Assembly: GCF_910592395.1 (NCBI RefSeq)
Contig: NC_088318.1
Location: 310,001-374,000 of the forward strand
Reading direction: 5' to 3'
Length of the DNA stretch: 64,000 nt
Source: Lineus longissimus
Taxonomy: Eukaryota > Nemertea > Pilidiophora > Heteronemertea > Lineidae
The notes beneath the pieces are model-generated. The model worked only from the letters and a program-made list of their open reading frames with translations. It did not search any database and had not been told where the DNA came from. The position numbers and the translations under genes were made by a program. This document shows, piece after piece, positions 46,685-59,645 of the stretch (position 1 is the stretch's first letter; each line of letters begins with the position of its first letter).

Positions 46685-49571
46685 AATTTATCCCAAACCT
46701 TCAACATAGGAAACAGTAGCTTTGTAGGCATGTTTCAGTTTCGTGTACTCAGGACATGTATGTAGGATGTGACAGACAAACAAACCAAGAAACGATACCA
46801 CTCTACCAAGTACTGACAGTCCTTGTCACTGTTGATACAAAGTAGTAGAGTCCGGCATATGCTGGGTTGCTCAATTAGCAGCAAAATATCCACACCTATT
46901 GGCTGAGCTCATGATTGAGTTATCTAGTTAAAGTAAGCCGCCTCTCAACCAAAAAATGATGCTTTGAAGAATCGTGTGCATTATTCGATGTATTCACAGA
47001 GCAAATAGCTGAACAGTTTCTTCTCAAAATGAACAGTGTCTGCCATGAGGAGACAAACCCAACATGTAGTATGTTTTTTTTGGAAGATGCTGTTGCAGAA
47101 AGCCTTCCCTCTTGGCAAGTCGTTATACTATACAGAAGCTTACCACCTTTAATGTTTGCAACGCAGTGCATAATGACATTAACAGCAGCAGAGTAAACAG
47201 AACAGCACAATCAGGAATGATGATGATTGGTCAATTTGATACCAGGCCATGAATAGCCATAACATAACAAACAAGGGATGTCATAACAATGAGAGACAAG
47301 AGGCTTGAGAGCCTGCTGCTAAGCTGAAAGATATGGACAGTGCCGCGAAGTTGCAGCGGTCACAGATGTAAACTTTAAAAGCAATGCCTGAATAATTCCT
47401 TCTTCCTCCGATCACCAGTTAACTTGAAGAGCCTCTAGAAGGCATCTTGACACACAAGGCTCTGAGATTGCCAGGCCCCATTAGCGAGTGCCATAAGCCT
47501 GCCTGTCATAAATGTCGGGATTCGACTGACTGGGCTGGAATCTTTTGTGGGAAGTGAAATGGAGACCACAAGGAACTGATCAGGCCTGCCTTGAACCCTT
47601 CCACTCCTCAGTTTCACCAGCCCACAGATGACTCCGGTAAGTCTATTGTTGTGGTGGCCCATACTGGTAATACACATCACCACAGTGGTTAGACTATAGA
47701 AGGCTGTCAGACCTACTATAATTTGTGCCCTACAAAATCTCAAGTCTGACCTTATTTTACCATACCCACCTCACCAAAATGTTTAAAGAAGTCCACAGTT
47801 CTAATTTAGTTAACACGTTTTTAAAAGAGAATGGATTTGTAGAGAATGTAATGAAATGTGCCAATCACTGTCGTTGGCCTCCATCAATAATCTGAGACAT
47901 TGATATGCCACAGGACATACGGTCGTGACTTTGAAACGTGTGTAATCACCCTGAACAAGGAAGTCTCAGATCGTGACTATATATTATGAATGTAGGCCTT
48001 TTTAAAATTTGAGTCATGTCTTGATATTAAAACTAAAAGGTCACTGACACTGGTGTAAGGTTAAAGGTGACAGTAAAGTAGGTTCATATCCTGGTTTGGT
48101 TTCCTTTTCACACATTCAGAAGTACTGGAGAGGGGAAGAGACGAGTTGAGGTCACTTCCAGGCAATGTTGATTCTGAGGTCACTTTCAGGCAATGTGACT
48201 GTTGATTATGAGGTCACTTCCAGGCAATGTTGATGAGGTATTAATGTGGAGTGTTATGAATATGACTTGTGGCTAGATGCGACATTTAAACCTAAATATC
48301 AGCGAAACTGTCACTCAATAATGAAACGTAACAATACGATCAGTAGCTTGTGTACTTACCATTATCAAGCATTGCATGATACGGTCTAGTTTTTTTGCAT
48401 TTTCATGATTTTTAGTAAGCTTTTCAAGGAAAATGTTTACCAATTTTCCTGTTGTTATTGTCGCTTCTATATAAACTGAGCTCTTTCAAGCCCCGATACC
48501 TTCGTCAATAGCCGTCACGGCTGTTAGGTCTCGTTAGGAAGTTTTTCCCAGATGTACGCGATAATGACGTGCCCCATTATTAACAGGACGTAATGAGTTT
48601 CCAAAGTGAATGCATGAGGACAAATCATTTGAAAAGTTTGGGTGCGGGGTATGATAAGGATAATAATGAACATTTTGACATCTGTACATGGATGATTAGA
48701 TAACAAAATACGAAAAAAGAAAAAAAGAGAAAACTGCGGCAGATTCACCGGGAGTCGAACCCGTGACCAGCCGATCCACAGTCATTCACCCTTAGCGCTG
48801 AAACGTCAAGGCTTTCATGCTGGAGTATTTTTAACATTCGAGATATCTGACTAGAAGAAAGTGATAACAACTGCTTAGAATAAGACTCATATATTCTCAA
48901 GTAATCACAACGTACTGACAGGTACATTCATATGGTAAATACACAAGTTTATATCAGGACTCACCCAACTTTGGCATCATGATGATTAATGTACAGTACA
49001 AAATAAATTAGGTATTTACAACACGAAATGGTGGCAGATGGTCTTCCAGCCAAGAGATCACTGGCCTATTGATAATAGTCATTACATTACATTATAAAAC
49101 AAAAGACTGGTCTTTGACTAATCTAACAAATGATCTCCTCTACAACACTGTGACCTCCTGACTCACGTGTCGACAGCTGTGAGCCCAGCCCTCTACCTGA
49201 GATGATTCCTCACTGCGGGGCAATACTCCTCCCTCTTGAACTCCAGGAACTGCTCCGGGTCCCATCCACAGGAAAAGGTCATATAGTCTTTCCTCCCTTG
49301 GAGCCAAGCTGGCATTATTTGCAATCTCTTCTGAAGTGCAGAATTTTAAGAGAAACATTGGACTCCCATGAATCATGCCCGGGACATGCTCATGACCTGT
49401 CCAACATTAACCAATAAGGCAACGCTGATATGAGACGTACTCGCTCCAATCTGAGACCAGACAATTTCAGATTGTTGACATTCTGTCCTCTCTACAACAT
49501 AAACAATGACATAATCAGACCAAAACAATCAATGGAGGTGGCAGTCTTGAAAGACCTCGGCAATACAATGT
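46685..49571. other. Intergenic / 3' flank of TBC1D32
   Basis: No recognised gene. A minus-strand 102-codon open frame at 47435-47743 has no similarity I know. A small cluster of three 'gaggtcacttccaggcaatgt' copies sits at 48146-48240, and a tRNA-like relic is at 48737-48815. The last several hundred bases before 49572 probably contain the TBC1D32 3' UTR, but I saw no clear poly(A) signal. Confidence 0.4.
48737..48815 (-). repeat. tRNA-like sequence (possible SINE head or pseudo-tRNA)
   Basis: The minus strand contains a perfect RNA polymerase III B-box core, GGTTCGACTCC, within a T-arm-like 'cgggttcgactcccg'. Upstream is an A-box-like 'agcgctaaggg' at a roughly tRNA-like distance. I could not fold a convincing anticodon arm and full acceptor stem, so it is not called as a functional tRNA. 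A tRNA-derived SINE or decayed tRNA fits better. Confidence 0.4.
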
Positions 49572-52500
49572 TCAAGCCCTCCTCAATTGACGTATATCAG
49601 GCAGCACAATGTGGCGGTATTTCTTCTCGAGCTGCTGCATGAACTCGAGGTAGTCGCCGACCTTGAATCCCTTGATTGGCGTTTCCTGAAAAGACATCAC
49701 ATTTGAATTTCAAACAAAGCAGTCGTACTCCTTTCTTCTCAATTAGGGCGGGCCAGGAAAAGTCTACTGGACGACGTCAAATTAGTTCTAAAAGCTGTAG
49801 CTTTGACCAGCAGATCAGATGTTCAATCTACGTGGGTGAGACAGTCTAGCTGGATGTGGCTTGGGTCTTACGGACGACATACAAGACGACAGACTGACCT
49901 TTAGAAACAGAATGAGATTCTGATGTTGCATGTGAAGCAGTATGTCAGGCTGGAGGTGTTTCAAGATGGCCACACAGATGTAGACCTGGTAGTCGACGCC
50001 CATGATTAAACAGACTAACACGTAGTGACAGATGTCCATCCAGTCGAGGTAACTCCAAAAACACTGACGTACCCAGTGCTGACAGATCTGAAGTGAAAGA
50101 AGCTTTTAGAACAAGGTGATGATCCTGCATTTGCACAGTCCATTCCATAAGAGTCAGGAGTGCCATGGCCAGGTCAAGCTCAGAACCAAGTACCCATCTT
50201 CTATAAGAGTCAGTGGCTGAGTGCCATGGCCAGGTCAAGCTAAGAACCAAGTACCCATCTTCTATAAGAGTCAGTGGCTGAGTGCCATGGCCAGGTCAAG
50301 CTCAGAACCAAGTACCCATCTTCTATAAGAGTCAGTGGCTGAGTGCCATGGCCAGGTCAAGCTCAGAACCAAGTACCCATCTTCTATAAGAGTCAGTGGC
50401 TGAGTGCCATGGCCAGGTCAAGCTCAGAACCAAGTACCCATCTTCTATAAGAGTCAGTGGCTGAGTGCCATGGCCAGGTCAAGCTCAGAACCAAGTACCC
50501 ATCTTCTATAAGAGTCAGTGGCTGAGTGCCATGGCCAGGTCAAGCTCAGAACCAAGTACCCATCTTCTATAAGAGTCAGTGGCTGAGTGCCATGGCCAGG
50601 TCAAGCTCAGAACCAAGTACCCATCTTCTATAAGAGTCTGTGGCTGAGTGCCATGGCCAGGTCAAGCTCAGAACCAAGTACCCATCTTCTATAAGAGTCT
50701 GTGGCTGAGTGCCATGGCCAGGTCAAGCTCAGAACCAAGTACCCATCTTCTATAAGAGTCAGTGGCCGAGTGCCATGGCCAGGTCAAGCTCAGAACCAAG
50801 CACCCATCTTCTATAAGAGTCAGTGGCTGAGTGCCATGGCCAGGTCAAGCTCAGAACCAAGTACCCATCTTCTATAAGAGTCAGTGGCTGAGTGCCATGG
50901 CCAGGTCAAGCTCAGAACCAAGAAATGGCTACAGAAATGAGAAAAATTTGACAGAAAGATAACAACCGGCAGATATTTACCTGAGATGGGGTATATCCTG
51001 ACATCCTGAAGGCTGATGAGACACCAGGCACCTCAGCTTGGAGGAGTAGCTCGATATGGTGACCTGTAGCAGAGCAGACAGGAGGGATACCACTGGCAGC
51101 GATCTCGGGGCTCAGCTGAGCCTGAAATGAGATAGTGAATACAACAATAACATTAGAATTCTAACACAGGAGACATTGCCACAGAGAAATGTTGAAACAG
51201 TGTATCTGCCTGATCTTTACCCATTGCAGTATATTCTCAAGAGTTCATGAAGTCATCAGATGACCTTGACCTTACCGAGTTATGCAGACGTCTCATCCAG
51301 AGATACGCCGAGTGAATGAGGCAGGATATCTTATGTAAGACCTTCCAGGCGCGCTCCTTGTGGCCATTCATCATCAAGAAGATTGTGGCAGCAAACCAGT
51401 CGAAGCCGGGGTAGTCTCCTTGTTGGAAACCTGGGCTGAGGTTAAGGAAATCTTGATGCTCTTATTGGAACTTGACATGATTAGAATTAGATTAGAACTC
51501 ATTAGAATTCGACATCTGTATCAAGTGCAGGACATGGAATATTGCGAAACTAAAACCCCCCAAAACCCAGATAACCAATTTCAATGATAGTTGTATAGTT
51601 TTTGAAAGGATACGATAAGGACATGCCTTGTTTGGCTTCTGCTGCTGATGAAGGAAATGCTGAACAGTTTTCATGTAGGATGAAAACTTCTCTTGGGCGG
51701 TATTCGATGCGTTGAGGATCTTCAAGTGCAGCCCATATCTGAAATCGAAAAGAGGTTTTCACTTCCATTCCTTTTTTTAGAAGAGGGAAAACAGTGTTGA
51801 AACAGAGTATGGGGAATGACTAGTACCACAGCAAGGGCAGTGACTGAACCTGGCTCCTTACATTGCTGATGTCCCGGGTAGAGGTCAGAACATGACAATC
51901 TCCACCATGATTAGCACTGCGCTGTTCTGTTGTGTGTTGGCTCCAAGAATGGCTACAGTGGCTCACTGACCTGGTGGCAAGATGGATGCCTTGCTGCTGG
52001 ACGGCGCTGAGTTTCTGACTCTTTATCACCTGCTCCGAGGCCGAGTACTCCACCAGAGGGAAGATGGCGTCTTCTTTTGATTGTGCGATCACAACGACTG
52101 ACTTGTCCAGCAAGTCTTGTAGAAGCCCACCCTTGGCCTGATCAGGTTTGGTGGTGAGAATACTACAGAACGCCTTCTTGCATTTCTCAAACCATCCTGG
52201 ACCATGTTCACCTTTCCTTGTGTCAAGTAACAACTTGCCAAGCTCGTTATCTGAAGGAGACAAAGGGTAAACGTATATTTTAGAAGATGAAGTTTACATT
52301 GCTGCACAGTTTGTATCACTGTATAATGGAGGGTATGGTCACAAGCTGGTTGTGACTCCATCTTTGTTTTCATGACAGTTTGATCATTTGCTGACTGTGA
52401 CTTCATCTCCATTACAGTCTAACTGGTTTCTGATTTGAGTGACATCAACTTTAAACATTGCACTGTCATTTGTGACAATCTCACCACTGCCGGTGATGAC

Positions 52501-55500
52501 AAGTCCACAGTTTACACTGAGAGAAATATTTCAGTTGGGTAAAACAAAGTGTTCAAGATCTGCTCCACTCTTGGTTGTTACCTTTTCAAAGTAGAATTCA
52601 ACATAAGTAGGCCTACGATCACATGAGACTACCTACCAGTTTTGAGAGCTGTCCTTCCAGCCATCGTTGGCAGATAATCTCTCGGAATGGGGAACTTGGT
52701 GACCATAGGGAATGGATATGGGTTGCCTTTATCCTGGAAAGGACAAAATTCAGTAGAACCACAGAGATAGAGAAATGATTGTCTGTGTTTCTGATGAGAG
52801 TTGAAATTGTTCTCCACCAGGTTTTTGGGTGTGACAATGAGGACCAGGTTGTGCTGGACTAGTGTTTTCAGTTAGAGATCTTACTCGATAGTCAAGACAC
52901 ACCCTTCAGACAAGAAAATCAACTATGATAACATTGATTGTCAGGAGTGAACAGGAAGACAGCTACCTCAAGGAGGTTCTTGGATGGCAGTATCCTCTCT
53001 GACGGCCCACCGATCGTCCACCCCTTGACAAGGATATAGTTCCTCTCCACTGACAACATGTCGATGATGATAGCAGGACTGCTGCTGAAACAAAAAGCAA
53101 GTCCTCTTTAGCCATTGATGTTGTACATTTTATGATCAAAACAATTGGTCACACCTGGTGATGCTACAACAATCATGTTGAAGTTAACACTTACAAATAT
53201 TTCAAAAATTAAAAAACTTTTTCCATGGAATTAGACATCTTGTGTTTAATTAGTATTCACCAATTTTTAAGGATTGTCTGTACAGCTTTGCAAATTGGAT
53301 GGGAATACTTACTCGCTTTCTGAGACATTTGTCGTCTGGTCGGCGAGGAGATAATTCATGAACTTGAACTGCGTCTCCAACAAGAGAAAGGTATCGAGAC
53401 AAGAGATCAATGCACTCAACAGTCGCAACCCGAAGACGTGTGACTGCTCATAGTTAAAGAGAGAGCGTACCTTCGCTTGGGTGTCCACCATCACCAAGCG
53501 GTCAAGTAGGTCCTGGATAATGACATGATAACAATTGATAGTTTGATAAGGTGCATAAACGGTTTCTCTGCTGCCATCTTAATCCACATAATCAATAAAC
53601 TAAACAATTTCCCATCTCGACTGAAGCCTTCAGGCCTCCTTGCCTCAACCTGGTACAGTAATAGTGCTTGTTTCTCTGGACCTTGTCTCCAAAAGGAACA
53701 GACCACATCAGTTATCACCTGTCTACCCAATTTCAACAACACATCATCAACTCCTCAATCTTGACTCACAACTGGCAATAATATAAGCTGGGATCGTCAA
53801 CATGATCTAAACTTGCTGAGACAGCAACAAGCAATATCAGAGTCAGCATTGCGATAATTGAGGGGGGTACTTCCAATTGACTAAACTTACCACAATTGTG
53901 CTAGGTCTCTCCCTCGTGTTGTACTCGGCCTTGGATGGCAGCACCTGGCCAGCGAGGACTTCATAGACGGCCGGGTAAGAGGAGAGCAGGTTCAACAGGC
54001 TGACCAGAGGCTGCAACACAAAAGTCAATTAGCACATCGGTCAACAGAGATTTCAAGGAACATGTAAAGCACTGAAACTCTGCAAAGTGTTTATCAGATT
54101 TCAAGGCAACTGGTGCAGGAACTTCAAGTGTAACAACAAACATACATGTAGCAAGGTCAGGTTTCATGTGATGATAAAACGAAGTGTCCATATTTGAATT
54201 ACCTTATGTGCTGCCCTGTCAATCGGCTGAACCGGCCAGGTCTTCGGTGTATACACAACTTTGAACTCATCAGCGCATTCAAGGATGGACCACATTTCCC
54301 CAAGAAGAGCCTTGACGAAACCTAGAAGAAGACAAAATGACGATAACGTCTGCAGTTATATTCTATTGGAATTCAGCTGGGCTAACCAAAGGAAGAGTAC
54401 TCTTACCCGTATTCTGTAGTGCGGCCATACCAGGAGACGTTGATGCCACTTGTGTCAACATGGTACCATAGCCAAACTTCTCACACTTGCTGACCTGTTA
54501 ATGGGATGAGGAATCAAGTCAGTCAACATTTAGTCATATTGACACAACCATTTGTTAGAAAGCTGTTGATGAACGCTTTGAAATGGTAGCGCTTGTTGAA
54601 AGTTCATTTTGAGTTGATCAATTTGTTCTAAGCTCAAAAAGGTCAAGGTCAAATGGTCAGCAACCAGACAGTATTGGTAAGAGTCAGACTTACCTGCAGC
54701 TTCTTAGCATATCTTGTGTACATGTACGACACACACTCATTCGTGGCTCCCGTCAGCTGAAGGAGGAGCAGGCCTTTAGGCGTGGCAGCAAAGTTTAGCA
54801 GATTGTCACGGAGTGTGTCTTCCCACATGATGATGTCATGTGACTCCTTGATCGTTGACGTGTCGTCACTGTTATGACTTGATGGTGTGGGGGTGGCAGC
54901 TAGGTCGGCATCCCGGGAAGCCTGAAAATAAGGAGGAGAAGCGGTTTTAATCAAAGATGTCACAGATAACCTAGTGAGTGATGACACTACTGGGCAATGA
55001 TGAGGCAGAGGAGTCGAGGAGAGGATAGACCAAGATGTGCTGGGATGGAGGGAAGACTAAAGACTGACAACTCGGCCAAGACATGACTACTGACTCTACT
55101 CAAGATGACGGGAGAGATTGTAGTCATTCATTCCTTTCTGTAACACCAATTCCTATGCACTATCTTCATCACAAACTACAGAGAGACACTCACTGTCCTC
55201 CAAGCAACAGCGATGACCTGATGCAAGTCATATTTGTACATGAAATGTAATCCTTCACAGTTGTTATACAGCTGCCGGCAGATGTAGACAAACGAACCAA
55301 TCACAGGTTTGGACGGAGCTGAGCCAAATCCCTCGGGAAGATCGTCCTGCAGAGCTCGCTTGGCGAACTCTGAGATGAGGTGGGCGGCACATGACCTGTT
55401 GAGAGAGAACAGAAAGTATTAGTAAGAACACATCGAATATCACATCATAAAATGTTGTTATTTCATTTATAAACGAGAGCTCCATGTGAGCAGTGTTTGG

Positions 55501-58500
55501 TGACATAACTGCTGGAAACAGTGGAACATTGTAACAAAGGCGTTCCAAACTTCACAAAGTTCTGTAGCAGCGAATAGACATCAAAGACTTACTCCGACTT
55601 GGTGAATCGTTTGCATCCCTCACCATAGAGGAGATGCTGTCGGCCTCGGTTACTGCCGGCCATCGCAGACAAGACGTCAGCAATGAGGAGAAGCCCGTAG
55701 TCACTGAATAGAGCAGGATCGTATGACTCCTGCAAACAGAGAATCAAAACAACTGTAAACAAGATTGAGGCCTGAAGGCAGTCAAGAGTCCTCCTCCGAG
55801 AGGTGCCTCGTGAGTTAATGATGACATGTTCTGGGCTAACCGTGACAGCAAGTTTGATGTGAATGGCAAATGCAAAGTCAGTGGAGTTGTCCAGGTACCA
55901 AGGACACCCATTGGTCTGATGAGATGTTGTACTGAATCGTGAGTGATGCCATGGTCCTTAAACCTATTTATTATAAATTATAAAGTCTGACTTACGTGAG
56001 AACCTTTCAGCCAGCATGATATCGGCATCAGCAGCGCATTCGTCACCTCATCCTTACACAAACACAGATCAAGGGATGCTTCACCACTGCTCAGCTTCTT
56101 AAGGACTTCAGCTACCAGAGTGGCCGGGTCATAGAACACTAGAATGCAAGGAAACAACAGTTATAATCTAGTGTAAGCTTACTGAGTAAGATATGACAAT
56201 GTTGGGACATGGGCGGGAGGGGGAGAGTACTTTTATATACAGTTAGAGGACTGGAAATCCATGACACTTTCTATGAGATGAGAATGGCTCACCTCCGTTA
56301 GCCAACCTGGCATGGAAGACGCTGACTGGGTCTCCGAGCAGAGAGATTATTGAGACTAGCAGCTTCACTATTGTGACTGGCTCCTCTCGTTCTCGTAGCT
56401 TCGCTGGGAAGAAACTGCGTCCATCGGCAAAGAACAGTAGTCTGCCCAACATCGTGATCGAGTGGACAAAGTAGATGTATTCTAGTTCCGCTCCTGTGTA
56501 ATGGGTGCGCTGTCCATCAGCGATTGAGGCACGAGACATCATCTCTGAGATGTCAATCTTATTTTTTCTAGACAAGGCGTAGTCGAGGCAGTGACGGGTG
56601 ATATTATCAACGATGCTCCTGTACTTGGTCAGCATCTTCAGTAGAGGTTGACGGCTGTAGCTGCCATGCTGAAACCAAATAAACACACACCTGGAACTAC
56701 AACTGATGGACTGAACACTTAATCGCAGCTCAATAGGCTACAATAAAAGGTTGGCCATGGGTCTTGTTCTGTTACTTCACAAGAGCAACTGTAGAATGGA
56801 CCGTTGCATTGACACTTTTAGACCTTGTACGATTGTAGTATAAAGTCAAGGTAAAATCTGTGTCTTAATCAGACAGAATAGTCAGCTTTTGAACTCTTTA
56901 CTAAAACAATCTCTCTATGGGAAAGATACTGGGCCTTCCAACTCAGCTCATCTCTTCACCATAGGACAGAAGGAACTCTCTATCTTTCAGAAAGACACTG
57001 GTTTCCAACTCAGTAACAACATGAAGAGCATGAGCCCTCGTTAGTCATATGTGAAAATGGAGCCTACTTACCAACCACTTGATGAACCAGGTAGCTTTGG
57101 GGTCCATCAGCGCCAAGAAATGCATCGGTGACATCTGGGACGGACCACCGACAGGCGACGTGTGATGTATTGACAGCAGCATTAGGGTACTCTCATGTAC
57201 GTCTTCGAGGAACTTCCCGGAGAAACGTACCCAGTAGGACGGGATGTGATGATCAAACTCACTCATCAATCGGAACTGAAACATGACATGGAGTGTAAAA
57301 TAGGATTGGGAGAATGCAGACACAAGAACTGAACGATTGAACAACACAAAATGATTTCCAGGGCCATAACAAACCACTTATACACAAAAGCTTATGTCAC
57401 TGCTTCAGATAATAGCGAACAGAGATCAAGTTGACAAAATCAAAACCACTGGACTATGTTTCATATGAAACTTGTGATCAAGTAGTGATATGCATCGACC
57501 ATTGGCTCCCAACAACAACAGCATCAGTGATAGGAAGGCAAGACTACTTACGGCTCTCAGTAGTTTGGAGTTCTCACGCTGTTTTGTATCAATTCCATTT
57601 TTCACTTTTGGGATGGTGCTCTTCCTGGTATTAAACTGGAACATCAAGTATTCTAACAGAGTAGTGTAGATCTCTCTTGTATTCGGTGAGGTCGATGAAA
57701 ACCCACGTGCACAGAACTTCAGCGCCATATTTGAAAGTTGTTCATCAGGATCAGCCAGTGCATCCAGTATGCCAGCCTTGAGCATATTCCACTGATCACT
57801 GCCCTGGAGTTCTAACGGCGGGAACTGGGACAGGCTCGCCAACGCTTCTCGTCGAACCTCAATCTTCTTCTTCTTGTCAAGATTTTCATAAATTGCTTGA
57901 AACTGTTCATGATTCATGAACATGAAGCTGCTCTGGTTGAGAGAGCTGCCAAAAGAGGACTCTCCATCACTCGTGCTGAATGAATAGAACCTCTTCACTG
58001 GTGCATTCTGGCCCGAACTACTCGACTTCTGATTGGATAAGATCTCCTCCTCAAAGTTCTCGTGGATGTGGTCCAAGGCGCTGACTGTATTAGTCTTTAG
58101 CCTCCTCATCATTTCTGCATACCTGAAAGAGATGTTCAGACTCAGCTGGATACTTTTGATTTGCATGGGTTGTCTTTTATTACAAAATTGAGGAATTCAA
58201 TATAATTTCAAGTGCCTACATTTGTATTTTCTGTTTTACATGGTTCATCACAATGAGTCAATCAGTTTGAATCAACTTACTCTTTTGAGGTTATGATCCT
58301 GTCTGTAATACGACGGACGAGCGAGTCTTGGCCGAATCGATGATGCTGTTGCTCTTGTCCCGGGGCTGAACTCTTCTCAATCTCATCCTCGATCAGGCGG
58401 CCAAGGTTCTCCTCCATCACTGAGCGGATGTTCTTGACGATCTCATACCTGAAATGATACACAATCATGATGGATTTTGCAAAAGATGGGATGGGATTTT

Positions 58501-58907
58501 TTACACATACAGCTTGGTCATCAGCCTCTGAGACAGTTGCCAGGACAATAACTTGGTGGCCAAGAAGACAACTGCATTGAGGGGTATTTCTATGTGAAGT
58601 GGACTGTCTATACATCACCAGACCAACCTGTGCCTCGTGAAAGAACCAAGTACTTGGGAGGTCTTAGTCTATAGTTTCTATATCCTATTTCATCATATAT
58701 TATTTAGCCTCTTTGAGTTGACCTGGAATCTTACTTGTGGAAGTTTTCATCATTCTCCTCCATCCTGATGATGGATTCCTCAGTCTGCTCCACATCTTCT
58801 GAATCCCTGATGTAAGGTTCCCAGTTCCTGATGAGCTGACGTAGACTCGACACCAGGTATTCACCCTCAAGCTTAGAGGAGGCGCTCAGTGTAGTAGAGG
58901 CAGACAT
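49572..58907 (-). CDS. TBC1D32: TBC1D32 (Broad-minded), ciliary and Hedgehog signalling protein
   Basis: Twenty-one exons on the minus strand: 58735-58907 (ATG), 58281-58448, 57552-58122, 57072-57275, 56293-56668, 55996-56138, 55593-55729, 55194-55395, 54694-54921, 54407-54494, 54203-54321, 53891-54010, 53313-53512, 52967-53084, 52637-52733, 51971-52250, 51623-51738, 51276-51430, 50981-51121, 49899-50087, 49572-49685 (TGA). They join in frame to 1312 residues (human about 1257). Diagnostic blocks include [72 protein letters not shown], and the C-terminal [15 protein letters not shown] and [21 protein letters not shown], from the divergent TBC-like region. The protein acts with CDK20/CCRK in cilium assembly and Gli regulation. 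The donor at 51622 is weak and is the least certain junction. Confidence 0.93.
50147..50922. repeat. 61-bp minisatellite in a TBC1D32 intron
   Basis: About thirteen near-identical units of 61 bp ('gtgccatggccaggtcaagc', 'tcagaaccaagtacccatct', 'tctataagagtcagtggctg' plus 'a'), between the exons 50981-51121 and 49899-50087. It fills nearly the whole intron. The first unit is shortened and lacks 'tggctga'. Confidence 0.95.
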
Positions 58908-59645
58908 GGTCACTTCACCTTCAGTTTACTCTGGTATGGGAGAATATCTTGCTACAGAGCTCTTGGATTTTCTGTTGTTGTATTGATAAGTGTTCTTCAA
59001 CAAAATTCCTAGCCTGCAATGCAAAGAAAGAATGAACCAGCCCAGAAATTTGATAAAATGTAGGGGCCTGTACTAGGCCTACTACGATTGACTGGGAGGT
59101 TCATCATGTACATTTCGCATGCATCATGATCATGCATGTATGAGTATGCTGACATTGCTGTGTGGCGCAACCAATCATGCATGCTATTGCTATCTTAGCT
59201 AGGCTAAGTTTTGATTGAGCAGAAGAAGAAGTTTAGTGTCAGTGTGGATGTTTTTGGCACATTTAGACACACCAAAACAGCTTTAAGAGACTATTTACAC
59301 ACTTTTGCTAGATCTATGCTTGGGAGCACTCACTAATTTTCACCTAGAATGTGTCATAATCACCAGTAGTCGTCAATCATGACTAAAATAGGAAAAAATA
59401 ATCCTCACAATACAAAAATTTGGGTCCTTGGCCACCATTTTGGAATCCAAGGAAGCTGGATTTATCTAAAAGTTGGCAGAAGTGCGGCGGAACGAAAAAT
59501 TATCAAATTATTCGGTTGGCCAGTGCAGGTGTCATTCCACAATTTCTACATTCCGAAAGGGCTTCTGCTAGTCGTTTCCTACGGTCTTGTCTTGTTGAAT
59601 TTGTCCACAGTTTTCGATCTGTATTCATCCTGCCGTTTTGTCAAT
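58908..59645. promoter_or_regulatory. Bidirectional promoter region of TBC1D32 (-) and NIPSNAP3 (+)
   Basis: The start codons are 739 bp apart on opposite strands. The interval carries several 'catgcatgat' words (59112-59200) and no TATA box that I trust. Just upstream of the TBC1D32 start, untranslated leader sequence is expected. An open plus-strand frame entering at 59379 merges with the NIPSNAP3 first exon frame, but the similarity to NIPSNAP starts only after the splice. Confidence 0.45.

Noticed and set aside
47435-47743. 102-codon minus-strand open frame
   Set aside because: No recognised similarity, and no splice or regulatory context supports it.
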